Assembly: GCA_023055505.1 (NCBI GenBank)
Contig: JALIRH010000004.1
Span: 18,533,368-18,597,367 of the forward strand
Length of the DNA: 64,000 nucleotides
Direction of reading: 5' to 3'
From: Callipepla californica brunnescens
Taxonomy: Eukaryota; Chordata; Aves; Galliformes; Odontophoridae
The position numbers and the translations under genes are program-made. The notes below the pieces were generated by a model. The model ran no database searches. It had not been told where the DNA came from and saw only the letters and a program-made list of their open reading frames with translations. Below are positions 12,674 through 24,484 of this stretch, piece after piece (within the stretch, counting starts at the first letter, position 1; each line of letters begins with the position of its first letter).

Positions 12674-13676
12674 GTGAATTCAATGCTTATGTGTAGAGAA
12701 AAAGAAAGTGCAATGAAGTTTCTAGTTTAACCAGGCCCATTCAGAACTGTGTGAAGATTAAGCTCATTCTCTGAAAAGACTTAGACTGAGAGCTGCCTCT
12801 TGAAGTGTGGAAGCGCTGGGATATGGCCAGGTCTGGGAGTGACAGTGAAACTGCATGCCCAAGGAAGCATGTGTGTTCTGGGTGTATGTAACCATGTCCA
12901 TGAGCATAGATGTGTGAGTCTGCGGCTCTCTGTGTACTGGCCTGCCATTTCCAATGTGATTTGCCATTTGGGGTGTACTTCCACACAGACTGCCTCATCA
13001 GAAAGAGCCCTGGGGGCACCACATGGCAGTCACCTTGCAAGCAGTGCATGGGGTACCCGTGGGCAGGCCCAGCCTCACTTGCTGCAGGGCCTCTGGCTCC
13101 TGGGAGCCACCGTGCCAGCACTGACACCAGTGCTGCACCCATGCTGAATGTTAAGAGCAGCCTCCAGGCTGGGCCTGGGGCCAGATCTGCTGCCAGTCCG
13201 TGCTTGGGCCTGGGCTGAGGGTGAAGTGCAAGTGCATTCAGTAGAGCGTCTTGAATGAGCTCTGTGTGTTTGCTCGCTCTCAGGCAGATCCCTGCGTGCC
13301 GGCCTGCCCATCTGCTCTCGTGGCAGTGGCACATGACTGACAGGCACACAGAGCACCCCGGGCTCCTGCCTCACTTGTCACCTGCCATAGGGCAGCTGGG
13401 AGTTCAGCTGCATTGCACCAAGGGACCAGCCCAGCTCCCCTACTCCCCTAGCTTGCTCTGCTTAGGTGTGTTGTTTGGCAGCTGTGCCCTGCCGGGAAAT
13501 GCCTTTACTCCTTCCCAAGCCAGGTTCCTCATCACCTTGAGGGCCTGGCTCGGGCAGGCCCCACTGTACTGAGCTGCATCCAGGCGTGCATGTGATGTAG
13601 TGCTAGGAAGGCTGTGTGCTCTGTGCATGCAGATAAACCCTCTTCTGACCCCTTGTGAAGTTTCTCAGCCGTTCAC
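12674..13676. other. GC-richer non-coding stretch
   Basis: Local GC rises here, which opens long frames on both strands (up to 202 codons on the minus strand, 12741-13349). The frames overlap each other antisense, use mixed low-complexity residues and match no family I know. I read nothing else in it. Confidence 0.6.
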
Positions 13677-13925
13677 TAGAAAGTTTTCTTGTGCAGAGCT
13701 CAGCAGAGAAGTATAAATAACAGAAAATTTACCAATAAGATGCATGAACTGGAAAATCTGTTTGTCAGCCGACTGTGCTCTGGCATGAGCTTGAGGTACT
13801 GCATCAGCAAATTGTGAAATGAGGGTGGGTTTTTTTTCTGTAAAATTCAGCTTATTCCGAGGAAATAGGTGATGTGCATCTGGCCACAATTAGATTATTA
13901 AAGCAGCAACACAACAGAGACTTGG
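13677..13925. promoter_or_regulatory. Possible conserved non-coding element
   Basis: An AT-rich, non-repetitive stretch with many homeodomain- and forkhead-like words: TATAAATAA near 13711, CAATAAGATGC near 13732, and ACAATTAGATTATTAAAG near 13886. There is no open frame of note beyond 74 codons and no transposon similarity. This texture is typical of vertebrate enhancers, but conservation cannot be judged from one sequence. Confidence 0.2.
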
Positions 13926-16752
13926 GTTTGTTGTGTTTTTTTTTTAATTATTTAGGTTCAGGCATGACCATGTGTTTAGATTCCTCAACTCTTTTTTTAT
14001 TATTTTAATTTTGAACTTCTAAACGCAGTAGGAGCAGCCCAAACCTGAAGAGCTATCAGTGTTCTTAGCAAACTGGCACGACACGGCATTATGTTGGGGC
14101 AGGGTGGACCCATAAGCAGGTTGCTGTGCTATGATTTAAAGCCCCCCCTACAACACAAGCAAGTGTTTTCTGTGCTGTGCTCCTATAAATTTCACTGGTA
14201 AGACCCTCTGCTTTCTGGATCACTCTGGTACAAAGGATGGAAGGTGTTAAAGCAGCATCAGAATGACCCTCAGGATTCGGGAGATACAGCAGACATGGGG
14301 AAGTTCCATGGAACTGGAAGTGCTGCAGAAGCTGTGTGGAAGTTTGCCACCCAGATGGCAGTGGTGAGGCCAGCAATGCTCCTACACCTGACACAAACAG
14401 ACAAATGGTGCTGCTATGGGTTGGACAAATTATTCACATGAAAAAGTGAAAAAAAGAGGAAAAAAAAAAAAAAAGAAATAACTTAAGCTGTTAAAAACAA
14501 TGAGTTAAAACATCTTGGCTATATTTAAACAGGGAGAAGACGCCAGAAGCCTGGCCTGGCCTGGAAAAGGAAGATACCAAACTTGCAGGAAGCAATCAGA
14601 CACTTAAACTCGAGCGGGCTGTGATCCCTGTTACAAGAGACAACTGCGAGCTGGCAGACAGGGCTTAGACATAGTTCCTACCACAGCAGCTGCTGTTTGA
14701 GCTATCCACCACTGAAGGATGGGCTGAGAGCTTCCATACACAGCAAAAAAAATAGATACTTCCATTCTCTGCAATTCAACTTGTGCCAAACCAGAGGAAT
14801 GAAGGGAAATTTTAATGCATATGCCAAAACTCATTAAGTCCATGATTCTGCGTGACACCCTTCCGCACAATGTGTTTGTAAACTGTTTCCAGATTACAAA
14901 CAGAGCTGCTTAATGGTGTTCATTAGTTGTTTAATCTGAGGAGTTGGGTGTCTGGACAGGGAATTTGGCAGAATTCAGGAAACTGAATTCAGGGTGCAAA
15001 CCCAGAAAATCCCTGCCATGCTGTCCACATCTGTAACAGGCTGTGTTTGTTTCCAACTGCATTGTCAGGACAGCCCTGGTACAGGTCTGCCCAACTATCT
15101 GCAACTGTCCCCTATCCTGGGCCAGTATCCCCCATCTTGGCCTGTTAGCTGTGGCCTGAACAATTTTTCGGGAGCTTTGTGTCACTTTTGGACTATATAC
15201 AATCTATAAATCGGGCTATACTGTGTTCATGTGTCATGGGAGCATCACTGAGCACACACGTGTTGAGTTTGTCATTGTGTTGGAGAGTGCAGACCAGCAT
15301 TTCACAGCACCTGGGTGGGAATTCATCAAGACCACTTGGGAAGTAAATACAGTAGTGGTAGCATCTGAGAAGTGATTTTGAAGTCTTGCAAGCAAAGATG
15401 CTTTTTGCATCTGTGACCCTTCCTTTTGCTCTACCAGCATTGTGGCAGTAACAACTTGTTACTCTGAAAACAGTTTTTAAATCCTTGGTCCCTTAGCATC
15501 AAAAAGCAGCAACAGTAGGAACAGGTGTCTTTGCTGGGGATAAAGTCCTTATCCTCAAACTCTTCCTCTTTTAATATAACTCTAGGGATAAAGATTGTCA
15601 TAAATCCATGGAAAGCACCTATATTTCTGTGACCGTTCAACTACAAAGTGGGATACATGCCAGGAAAATGGGTTGTGAGGTGACCAGGCTCTGAGAAGTT
15701 TGACATAAATTCACATATATTATAACTAGACTGTAGTCAGATTATTAGTGCAGGCACTATTACATTCATGCTTATCTGAATCAAATAGATACAGAGAACA
15801 GGAACATCCTACTCCTGGGTAGATGGTGTAATTATGGCATTGCAACACTAATGTATTGCTGCTCTGAGACCCTGCTTTCCTTAAAGGGCTTTGAGAGTCA
15901 GAAGAACAAAGTAAATATTTTTAAATGTCAGTAGTTGACAGCTGATCATAGCAAGTGCTCCAGGAATCACCTTCTTCAATGCCTGAAAGAGACAAGCTCA
16001 ATAACAGCCTCTGGCATCTTCCCTGTCTGCAGCTCTGTGGCAGTGAGCAAGCTGGGTTTGATTGGAGGACATCAGAGATTTGAGATCTCCTTACAGCCTG
16101 CCCTTCCCTTGCTTGGTCTTTTGCCTTTTTTCTTTAAACCCTCCCTACCCCCCCGAGTTAAGTATTTAAGTACATGAGAGGGAAATCTGCTAAACAAGGT
16201 AGGTCTCAGTGACCTGCACTAGAACAGGGCTATTTCTGCTTCTGATGACTTTAGTGCTGGGCAGGATGATGCCATGGCAGCATGAATTATCTGCTTTGAC
16301 CTGTTATCTCTTAGCACTTTTCCCTATGCCTCCATCAAGTATGCAGAGGCAGAGAGCTGTCTGTTTTATTGTGCCCTAGCTGCTCTAGATTGTGGACAAG
16401 GACACACTGATCATCCAAGGAGAGGTCATGGCTTCCATCTGCTGCATCCTGACTCCTCAAGTGCCAGAAGTCCTCCAGCATTTCCATGACACTGCAGCAG
16501 CATGGTCACCCACCAGCTGGCCTGCAGCCCCTGCTGCCAAACCTGGCATGTCCCCAGCCTGCCATACTTGCTGCCGATCACATCCCATCACCAAATACAC
16601 CATGAGAACTGCAATCTGCATCCAGCTGCATGTATCTAGCTTTCTGTGGAGCCCATGGGCTCTTCTCTCACTTTGGCTTCTCCCAGCAGCAGCAAGGGTT
16701 CTTCAAACTTAAATTGCCCCAGCTGTTGTTCTTTCTTGTTCTTTCCCTCCAG
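13926..16752. other. Unique non-coding sequence, no recognisable gene
   Basis: Holds an A15 tract at 14460-14474 and a small CCTGG triplication near 14550. Open frames stay near or under 100 codons. A candidate acceptor with a very long pyrimidine tract ends at 16752 and is described in the findings. Confidence 0.65.
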
Positions 16753-16914
16753 ATCTTCAAATGACCCCAAACATCTGGAGCACCTGGCACACTCAGGTCA
16801 GTGAAGGAGTATGGTGCTGGGCGATCTGTCCCTGGCTTCGTGCTGCTCAGGGAGCAGGCTGTGGTATGGCTCAGGCCTGCCACGCAGGCAGCATCTCCCC
16901 CTCCCCACCCCCAG

Positions 16915-17300
16915 GCAGCCCCAGATGCCAGGGTCGGCAAGCGAGGGCACCACAAGGGGACCCGCCAGCTCTGCCACTGCAGCTGCTCCCTCTGTTGCTG
17001 GCAGCTGGGCTTGAATATTCATGGCAACAAAAGATTAGCACTGTGTGCGCTTGGCACTGGAGGCAGATAAACTTTCTTGAGGTGCCGGTGGCTCTGTTCT
17101 CATCCCATTCAAAGAGCTCGCTCCCTCTCCCTCGCTCCTCTTGTCTGCTTCATCGACCAGCTGATTCCCTCGCTGTATAAATGGCCTCTGTTGGGAGAGA
17201 GGGGCAAGCAGCTTGATTAAGCATTCAGCAAAGTGGTTCAGACTCCAGACAAGCTAATGCAGATCTTGCCAACGCTTACACGCGGTTGGCACTGAGGAAA
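16915..17300 (+). promoter_or_regulatory. Candidate enhancer or weak promoter
   Basis: About 265 bp with locally raised CpG content (16915-17180) lead into TATAAAT at 17176-17182. The segment also holds the palindrome TGAATATTCA (17012-17021), then GGCAACAAAAG, which contains a SOX-like AACAAAAG, and GATTAGCA (17033-17040). Downstream lies an inverted repeat TGCCAAC/GTTGGCA (17267-17273 and 17285-17291) with an 11-nt spacer, made of two NFI-like half-sites facing the unusual way. The mix of a TATA-like box, CpGs and clustered factor sites suggests regulation. Neither transcription start nor conservation can be shown here. Confidence 0.3.
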
Positions 17301-17934
17301 GCCAGGAAAAAAAGCTCATTTATAAGTCAGTGAAATTTAGTAAGGCATCAGAGCGAACTTATGAGCTGCTGTCCCCAGCTCTAGTGATTTAAGAGTATTG
17401 TCCCCCTGACTTCAGTGAGATTTGAGTTTTTGAATGCTTGAGGAACACTTGAGAAGAAGACTTAGGCCTTTCAGTTACTTAGGAACTTTTCAGATCCACC
17501 TCATGCCATTGCTGACTGTTTTATGCTACTGTCTGGCACTTCTCCCTCCCTGCTCTGAACTGGCCCCAAAATCACAGAACCAGAATGAAAAAGTGGAATT
17601 GAGGATTTTTATCTAATTGTCACTGCTGGACAAAAGTAGAAGAGTAGACCTCCATTGCTTGCCCACGTTTGCCACTGCCATTATCTGGGGAAATAGCACG
17701 GAGTCATGGCAAATTCGTAATGCTGATGCAGTGGCAGCATGAGATGGCTCATGGTAGTAAAACCTGCCTCAGATGAGGACTTTGGTGGATGAGCCGTGTT
17801 CATGCTCCAAAGAACTGGAGTCTTGTGCTGTTAGTAGGGACGGAGGAGTTTTCTAGATCTTCCCCAGCACAACATATAATGAGTCTTTGGGGGCTCAGCA
17901 GTAAATGAATACCTGATGGGGTCTTCTTAGAGAA
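17301..17934. other. Non-coding spacer
   Basis: Single-copy sequence between two regulatory candidates. A 60-codon open frame is unremarkable. Nothing else was recognised. Confidence 0.6.
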
Positions 17935-18070
17935 GGCAAATAATTATCTTGCTTTGGCAAACCACACAGGTCTTCAAGTCAGGACAATATTAATTGTTTA
18001 TTATTTGCTGCTGCGTGGGAAATGGAAATAATTTTGAGTTTTCAATAATTTGCTAGCAAATTACCTTCTG
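17935..18070. promoter_or_regulatory. POU/homeodomain-site cluster with 18-bp perfect palindrome
   Basis: AT-rich segment with TAATTATC (17941), ATATTAATTG (about 17988) and ATTTGC at 18003-18008. The perfect palindrome TAATTTGCTAGCAAATTA lies at 18046-18063. It contains two inverted octamer-like halves (ATTTGC and GCAAAT) separated by TA, with TAAT/ATTA homeodomain cores at both ends. POU-family dimers are known to bind palindromic octamer derivatives. Whether this one is bound is inference. Confidence 0.35.
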
Positions 18071-20699
18071 ATGCCAAAAGCAAGGCCGCTGCATTGCTAA
18101 CCATTCTCCAAGGATGACACTGAGGGAAGAAAAGAGCTTAGGGGCATGGCCACCTGCTCCTTCTCCATCTGACACTGCTGCAGTTGCAGGCTGCCCAGAT
18201 TTGGCTTGACAGGTCTCTTGTGAGGGCAACTGAAACAACCTCATTAGAAAAGTAAAACTATTCAGAAATGAAAGGTAAAATTTGCTTCTGTCATATTCAT
18301 GAGTCTGTTGGGAAAATGGCTCCCCACTATGCATAAAGCTCTGCCACGAGGCTGGTGCCATCCAGGAGCCACCAGTGTCTTGTTGTGATGTAAAATGGCC
18401 AGCTGCCTTAGGGAAAGACTGGCCACTTAAAGTTAATGTTTCCCTCTGAAGCCTTGGCAAAGGAAGCCCTGGCAGTGCTGAGCACACCCTGGGCTGCACT
18501 GTGGCTGCCATAAGCAGGAGGATGGATCAGACTTATCGACTACGTGTTGCTCTCTTGCTTTGAGAACTCACTTGAGAAGATAACACAACATCGTGCTGTT
18601 GTCATCACTCGTTTGCCATCTGACTGCACAGGGGCTTATCCTCTGAAAGAATGAAAGCAAGAAGAAACATTCCCCTTGGCAGCACAGGGCAGCTGCAGCT
18701 TTTCCCTGGTGAGCAGCCCGTGGGACAGCCCTGCCTCATTCCTAGATATAACGACAGTGCAAGGGAGTGATTCATGTGGAGAGCAAGACCAGCTCAGCCT
18801 GACTCAGCCAGCAGGAAGAACTGGCCCAGGATGTTAGGCCATCACCTGCTGTTCAGATTTAAACAGCCTAGCAGATAAATCCTTTCCTAACCTAGACCAA
18901 GTGTCTGGAAGATCCCTAACTATTTATTCATCAGCATGAGAACTGCATATATAGTTGCCAGGTGCAGGCCTTCATCCTACACTGTTAAAGATATCTGATG
19001 GCCACAGGGACATGATCACAGTGAAGAGCCAAGATTCAGGACTGCTGGACCCTGAGTAGCTCATTCCTAAGAACCAGGCCTGCTGCTGGACCCTTTATAC
19101 AGCAGCCACCATTTACAGTCCAGATTCTTTAAAGGACTGATGCCTAGCAGATGCTACAATCAGCATGACATTTTGTTGGACCCAAACCCAGCTCTCCTAG
19201 CATTACTACCTGCTTCTCTCTACATTTAGCACCTAGAGGCTGAGCCAGGGACTTCACACTGTTGCTCAATGTGACTTCAGGCCAAGAGTCATGCTGGCAG
19301 CCACAGTCAGCACCCTGACCCCACTTCTGTCAGCTGCCTGGGCTGCAGCTGGAGAAGCTCCAGCACATCCTTGTGACACGGGGATCCTCACACCGCAGGA
19401 CAGACAAAGCAAAAATATCTTTATTCAGCATCAGAGTAGAATTTTCCAAGAAAATGCACCACCTAAGTCAGCAACAGAGAAACCAGCTAGACCGTAGAAA
19501 CTATCTGGGTTGTAAAACAAATAAATGAATAAAAACAAATCTCCTTGCTATGTGCATGAAGATTGCAGAGATAAGAGTCTTTCAGTACAACAGGAAACTC
19601 TGAGCTGGCAACAGACCTCCTATAAGGAATCTTGGAAGAGCTTTAAAGAGTCAGAGTGTTGGGACAGGGAGGGGAAATGAGTAACAAACAGGAACCCTGC
19701 GCACAAACAACTGCCTTCTGCAGGCCTGTGACACTGGCTTTTCTCATGCAGCTCAGGGGGGCAAGGATGCTTCATTCTTAAACTTTCACCTTTGACAACG
19801 AGCAGGCCAAGCAGCAGTGCTATGTACCAAACCTTGGAGTTTTACAGATGTTCTCCCATCGTCCTTCCTGTTTCTCTTCCACAGATCAGTTACTATCTGT
19901 TGGTACACGGGCATGCACACATACATTCATACTATCAGACATTGGGACTCTGCTTTCTCAAGGGCAGGCACAGAGCTTTCCTGGTAACACTGATGGGCAC
20001 AAATGCTTCTGTCCCTTTGGGACAGGCACCCCAAGGAACATGTATAGTGCGTGTGATGGGATTGCTGTGTAAGGTTAGATGTTGTCTCTTTGGTTGGAAC
20101 ATAGCTGGGGAAGAGAGAGAGGAGCTGGGAACCGAGGTCTGCAGTGCAGGAACAGATGGGCAAAACTAAAGCCTCCCGTGGCTGCAACTCCATGCCATGT
20201 GCCAGTCCCCAACATAAAACGTGTGTTTACTCATGAAGCTGAAGTTTAAGGAGAGGAAAATCCAGATGTAGCTGTCTTTCCTGGCTTTCTGATGGCAACG
20301 ACAATGATTAAGCCCAAAAGAATTTCTAAAAATATAGAGAAGTAACGAGTTTACATGTTGTAGCTTAGTGCTGTGCATGCTTTCAGCTGACTTATTTTTT
20401 TTTAAGAGAAGAATTCAAAGACAAAAGCCAGGTGCTGTTGTCAGTCTCTTGCACACCAGTTTTAAGCCTTAACATGAAGGTTCTCCGGGCTGGAGCTGCC
20501 TAGTGTATGACTAAAAAGTGTATGAACAGAAGCAGGTTGGGACAAATGAAGTCTTCAATAGTATCTCAGAGGAGAGCCTGTCCTTGTTGGACCTCGGAGG
20601 AGCAGAACATGGGACATATGTGCATGTACCACTTGGAGAGCTGTGGGTGCAACATGCTAACACATTCGTAAGGGCTGCCCTCAGATGAACCATTAGGAG
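18071..20699. other. Unique non-coding sequence, no recognisable gene
   Basis: Contains a minus-strand open frame of 152 codons (18053-18511) without recognisable domains, and several short frames. An AT-rich conserved-looking patch lies at about 18850-18960. No transposon was seen. Confidence 0.65.
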
Positions 20700-20960
20700 G
20701 CCAAGTGATTAATAGGCTGATCTGTAAAAACCGTTCAGTTTCCTAAAAACACGACATAGAGGACTCATTGCTTACGATACGAGGAGCATTCCAATAGCTG
20801 CTTTTCGTTATGTGACTTATTACTGTTTGGTTTTGCAGTTGCGCCTTAAATAAACAAAACACTGCATTTGTATAGCCAGCACATGTTTCCTAGAAGGGGG
20901 TCGCTTTCAAAGCAAAACACGTTGTCCTCTGGCAGATGCAGCTAATAGGTACCACTTTGC
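20700..20960. promoter_or_regulatory. Possible conserved non-coding element
   Basis: Non-repetitive AT-rich sequence with scattered CpGs retained (ACGATACGAGG near 20775, TTCGTTATG near 20806, TTGCGCC near 20843). It also has homeodomain- and forkhead-like words such as AGTGATTAATAGG and AATAAACAAAAC. CpGs kept inside AT-rich vertebrate DNA are sometimes a mark of constraint. This is suggestive only. Confidence 0.18.
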
Positions 20961-21819
20961 AGCCCAGGGCTTTCATCTCCATTGGGACATTGTGACCTGA
21001 AGTGACTTTGGGTTCCTTCATACGATGCTGCTTTTCCACGCCAGGCTGCTACACTGCTTTTATAGCACATGTGGACCCCAGGCATTTGGGAACTTGCCTT
21101 TTGGCAGACGTATTTATAATGTACAAATACAACAGAAGAATTTCTTTTTCCCCACCCACAGCGCCACATACACGCATCAGGGTCATGCCTCTTTCTCCAG
21201 CTGTTGGGCAAATCAAATCAAAACAGTGATTACCAGTAAATTCTGCCTCAGCAAAAGAATCAATCTTTTGAAACTTGTCAGCAGTATAGGAATGATCAGG
21301 GAATTACAACTGGGCCAAGGAAGTCAGAAAGGGCAGTTGTTAAAGACCAGTTTACTCTGAGCAACTTGAGTTCAGCAGCCTGATGAGTGGCCTAGAGCTC
21401 TTTGGACACGAGAGCTGCTTTCTGCATGGACAGACTGAATGAAACCTGTTCAGTGTCCCCACAGAGAGGTTCTTGCAGCCTGATTCCTGCTGAAGGGGAA
21501 CAGGAGGGTTGTGGAGGCCCATTTGTGGTTCAGAAAGGGCTGGCACTTACAAGAAATTATGTCGCACTCCGCTGCGTTCAGGGAAACTCATGTTTAGGAT
21601 AGGAGGTTGGGACCCTCCAGGCTTTGTTATAATAGGGCCTCTATGTACACATTTTGGGAGTATACAAACTGCACAGAAGAATGTTGATCCATTGCTCAGG
21701 TCAAAAGGGGAACAGTAGCAGCAGACAGAACAAATTCCTTGTAAAACTGGGGCAGGGCATGGATGGGAAGCTGTTCTCCAACATGGGAAGATGTTCTTAC
21801 TGAAATAGATGACACTGCC

Positions 21820-22110
21820 TTGGATTTTCAATTACCAGCAAGCTACACAATTTCCTCAGCAGATGGGATGTCTCAATTCATGATCATTTTTGTTACGCCA
21901 ATTTTCAAACCCCACTTAGTGCTCTTTTGGTGAATCATGTTTGTAAACTGTACAGTGCAGCTATTCAGATATTGGGCAAGGTCCCCTCGGTCTCTTTAAG
22001 CTGGGAGTCTGGAATCTATTTAAACAATCTGAAATGTTCAAGAAGAGTCTATTTTATAACATGCATATCCTGATAATAACTTTCTGGGTCATCTGCCATG
22101 ATTTATACCT
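21820..22110. promoter_or_regulatory. Possible conserved non-coding element
   Basis: AT-rich single-copy stretch lacking open frames and transposon similarity. Dense factor-like words include CAATTACC, ATTCATGATCATTTTTGTTACG, GAATCATGTTTGTAAAC (a forkhead-like TGTTTGTAAAC at about 21938) and CATGCATATCC. Enhancer-like texture, unproven without an alignment. Confidence 0.2.
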
Positions 22111-23635
22111 CCCTGGAAGTGCCCTTAGGGCATAGAGTAAAACGTTCTTGGTGACAAGCACAGATGGAGAGGTACCACGTGTGCTAGTTGCAGCATGTTT
22201 TCATGTTATTCTGAGTCAGAAGGTGTTTATGCAGCTCTCCCAAACACTTGAGAGCAGTCCCTTTCTGCGCCTTTGGCTGACTGAAAACTCTGTAAATGGG
22301 GTAGCTATGACATCAGGGCTGCTTGAGAGGAGGAGACCCTCTGCAATGGTTTGGCAACCCTATCCCACAGTCATTGCTGTGCTAACCAGGTTCCTGCTCT
22401 TTGCAACCCCACCAGGGGGTAAATAAAGCAAATTTATGTCTGCTTACAAAGGGCCACGTCATGATGCTCTCATCCAACATCCTTCCCATGGATCTGCACT
22501 GGCCCAAGAGCTACTTACTAAGCACGCACCTCACAAACGGAGCAGTGACTGTTTAAAGTATAAGGGCCTGATTCACAGCAGACAGAGGAGAAAACCCACC
22601 AGTCAAGGGCTCAGTGTAAACCAAGCAGGCTGTGCTTTCCTGAGTCGGCAGACAGCTCAGAACAATGGCTCTGAGAAGTGCGTCCTGCCTTCATTCATCG
22701 CACCAGGAGCCTTGCCACCCAGTTCCATGGAAACAATGTGAACGGCCATTTTCAGGGTCTACTGCTGATTATTTTAGCAGACAGGATGGGGACAGGGTAG
22801 GAATGAAACCCATATGGGAAGTGGGAATTGCATGGTAGGAAGTAGGGAGACAACACTGAAAAAAATCAGGGAAGGGGGAAAGAAACAAAGACAGGAGGGA
22901 GTGAAAGAATAAACCCTCAAGGGCAGACATGATGGTGATAATAAGGTACTCGCTCTTTATCTCCAAGTGTCACTGGACACAGTGTGGCAGGAACAGAGCT
23001 AACAGGATGAAGATAACTGGGCCGTTTCTTCCTCATTGCATATCTCAATTGTCTGCTGTGTAGCATTTTGGGGAATTGTTTTCTGGCTGGAGGAGTCAAG
23101 TTGTCCCCTTGGCATATTGCAGCTTGTGGGCTGCGAAAAGATGGTTTCTTCCACCCAGGCCAACGACAGCTACCAGCACGGCCCTGGACTTAGTCAGAGA
23201 CCAGCACCGACAGGGGGGTTTGCCCAATGCTGTTCTTTCGGGATGGATGGAGAAACCACCTCCTGGAGGTGCCCTTCCACAGGGAGGGAGGCTCCTCGCC
23301 AGTCTCTGGGGAGACCATTTCCATCTGATGGACAGGTAGGAAAGAGTGGTGTGCTCTGTGCTGCATGTGCCTGCACCCATCAGGACCAGCAGGGTTTTCT
23401 CACCAGGCCCTCTGCTGTGCCTCCTGAGTGTGGAAAACAAGAGAGAGGACTGAGCTCCGCAGAGTGAGCGCCAGCTGTTCCTGTGGATAGAAAGCAGAGA
23501 AGCCAGGCTGTGTCAGAAGCAGTGGGGTTGACAGATGCCGTTGCTGCACAATGGGGAAGCGTCCTTGGCACCAGGACCAGCAGCAGGATGTTTACTACCA
23601 GGGATTTGCAGAACTATCTGAAAGGGTTGCGATAA
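22111..23635. other. Non-coding sequence with one CTCF-like core
   Basis: Open frames up to 143 codons overlap antisense and match no family. CCACCAGGGGG at 22409-22419 matches the core of the vertebrate CTCF motif, although the bases after it (TAA) do not continue the consensus. CACCTCC-T-GGAGGTG, a 15-bp palindrome, lies near 23260. Confidence 0.55.
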
Positions 23636-23800
23636 GTGGATCTGATATATTTTATAACCCTTGAGGGCCTTTTCCTTAATTGGCCATGTGACTTATCAAC
23701 CTGTTATTGTCCTCTACCACTTTCCACATATTGATGGCACTGACCTCCAAAAGCCCACGGCCTAACATGTTAATGATATTACTGTATGTGGAAAGGCAGC
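23636..23800 (+). promoter_or_regulatory. Candidate SRF/E-box/GATA regulatory cluster
   Basis: CCTTAATTGG at 23674-23683 is a perfect CArG box (CC, six A/T, GG). It abuts CATGTGAC at 23685-23692, an M-box/E-box (GTCACATG on the other strand). That overlaps CTTATC at 23692-23697, a GATA site on the minus strand. Three full consensus sites within 24 bp, followed by AT-rich sequence, suggest a muscle- or mesoderm-type enhancer. This is motif inference only. Confidence 0.3.
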
Positions 23801-24484
23801 AGAATTCTAGGTCAGAGACAGTGGATAGATGAGTCTGAATGTGGTGGGAGCACAGGCTGCAGACCGCGCCCAGGTACCAGTTGGTTTAGACCATGTTTGC
23901 AGTGGGATCCATGAGGCACTGCTGCTGCAGCTGCTGCATGCCCGGAGAAGCAGCTGCTCTGCATTCCTCTGAGCCACATGAGGATGAGCTCCTGCTGAAC
24001 CCTACAGCACGACACAAGCCATATCTCATTCAGTCATACTGCAGTCTCACAAAACAAAGTTCTATAATCTCTTCTTTAGAATGGGAAATGGGAAGGATGC
24101 TTAATAAATAAGACTGAAGATACTCTTAATGAACAAGTTTGCAGAGCATACCAATGGCAGAAGGAAACATAGCAGACTTCTGAACTCCTGCTCTTCCCAT
24201 TTGAGGTGAGGCATCATCCTGGGATCTTCATCCTTACAGAGTTTTCCTTTGGTTTCTCAGCACCACACTGACCTCAGAGGCTCTTCCCCTCCCACTCACC
24301 ATCATATACAACTGAGGATGCTTCATTGCACAGGAAAATGTGATGTGGAAGTGGTTAATGTGCCAGTCCTGCTGCAGCTGCTGCATGAAATGCAAACAAG
24401 GGTCAGGTCAGCAGCAGTTCTCCATGCGCTTCCAGCAAGACATCCAGTTTTGCTTCCAACTCAACTGAGTTGGAATGATTCTAT

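Noticed and set aside
12741..13349. 202-codon minus-strand open frame, the longest in the window
   Set aside because: It lies in a GC-rich stretch where open frames overlap on both strands, has mixed low-complexity composition and matches no family. Length is within chance expectation.
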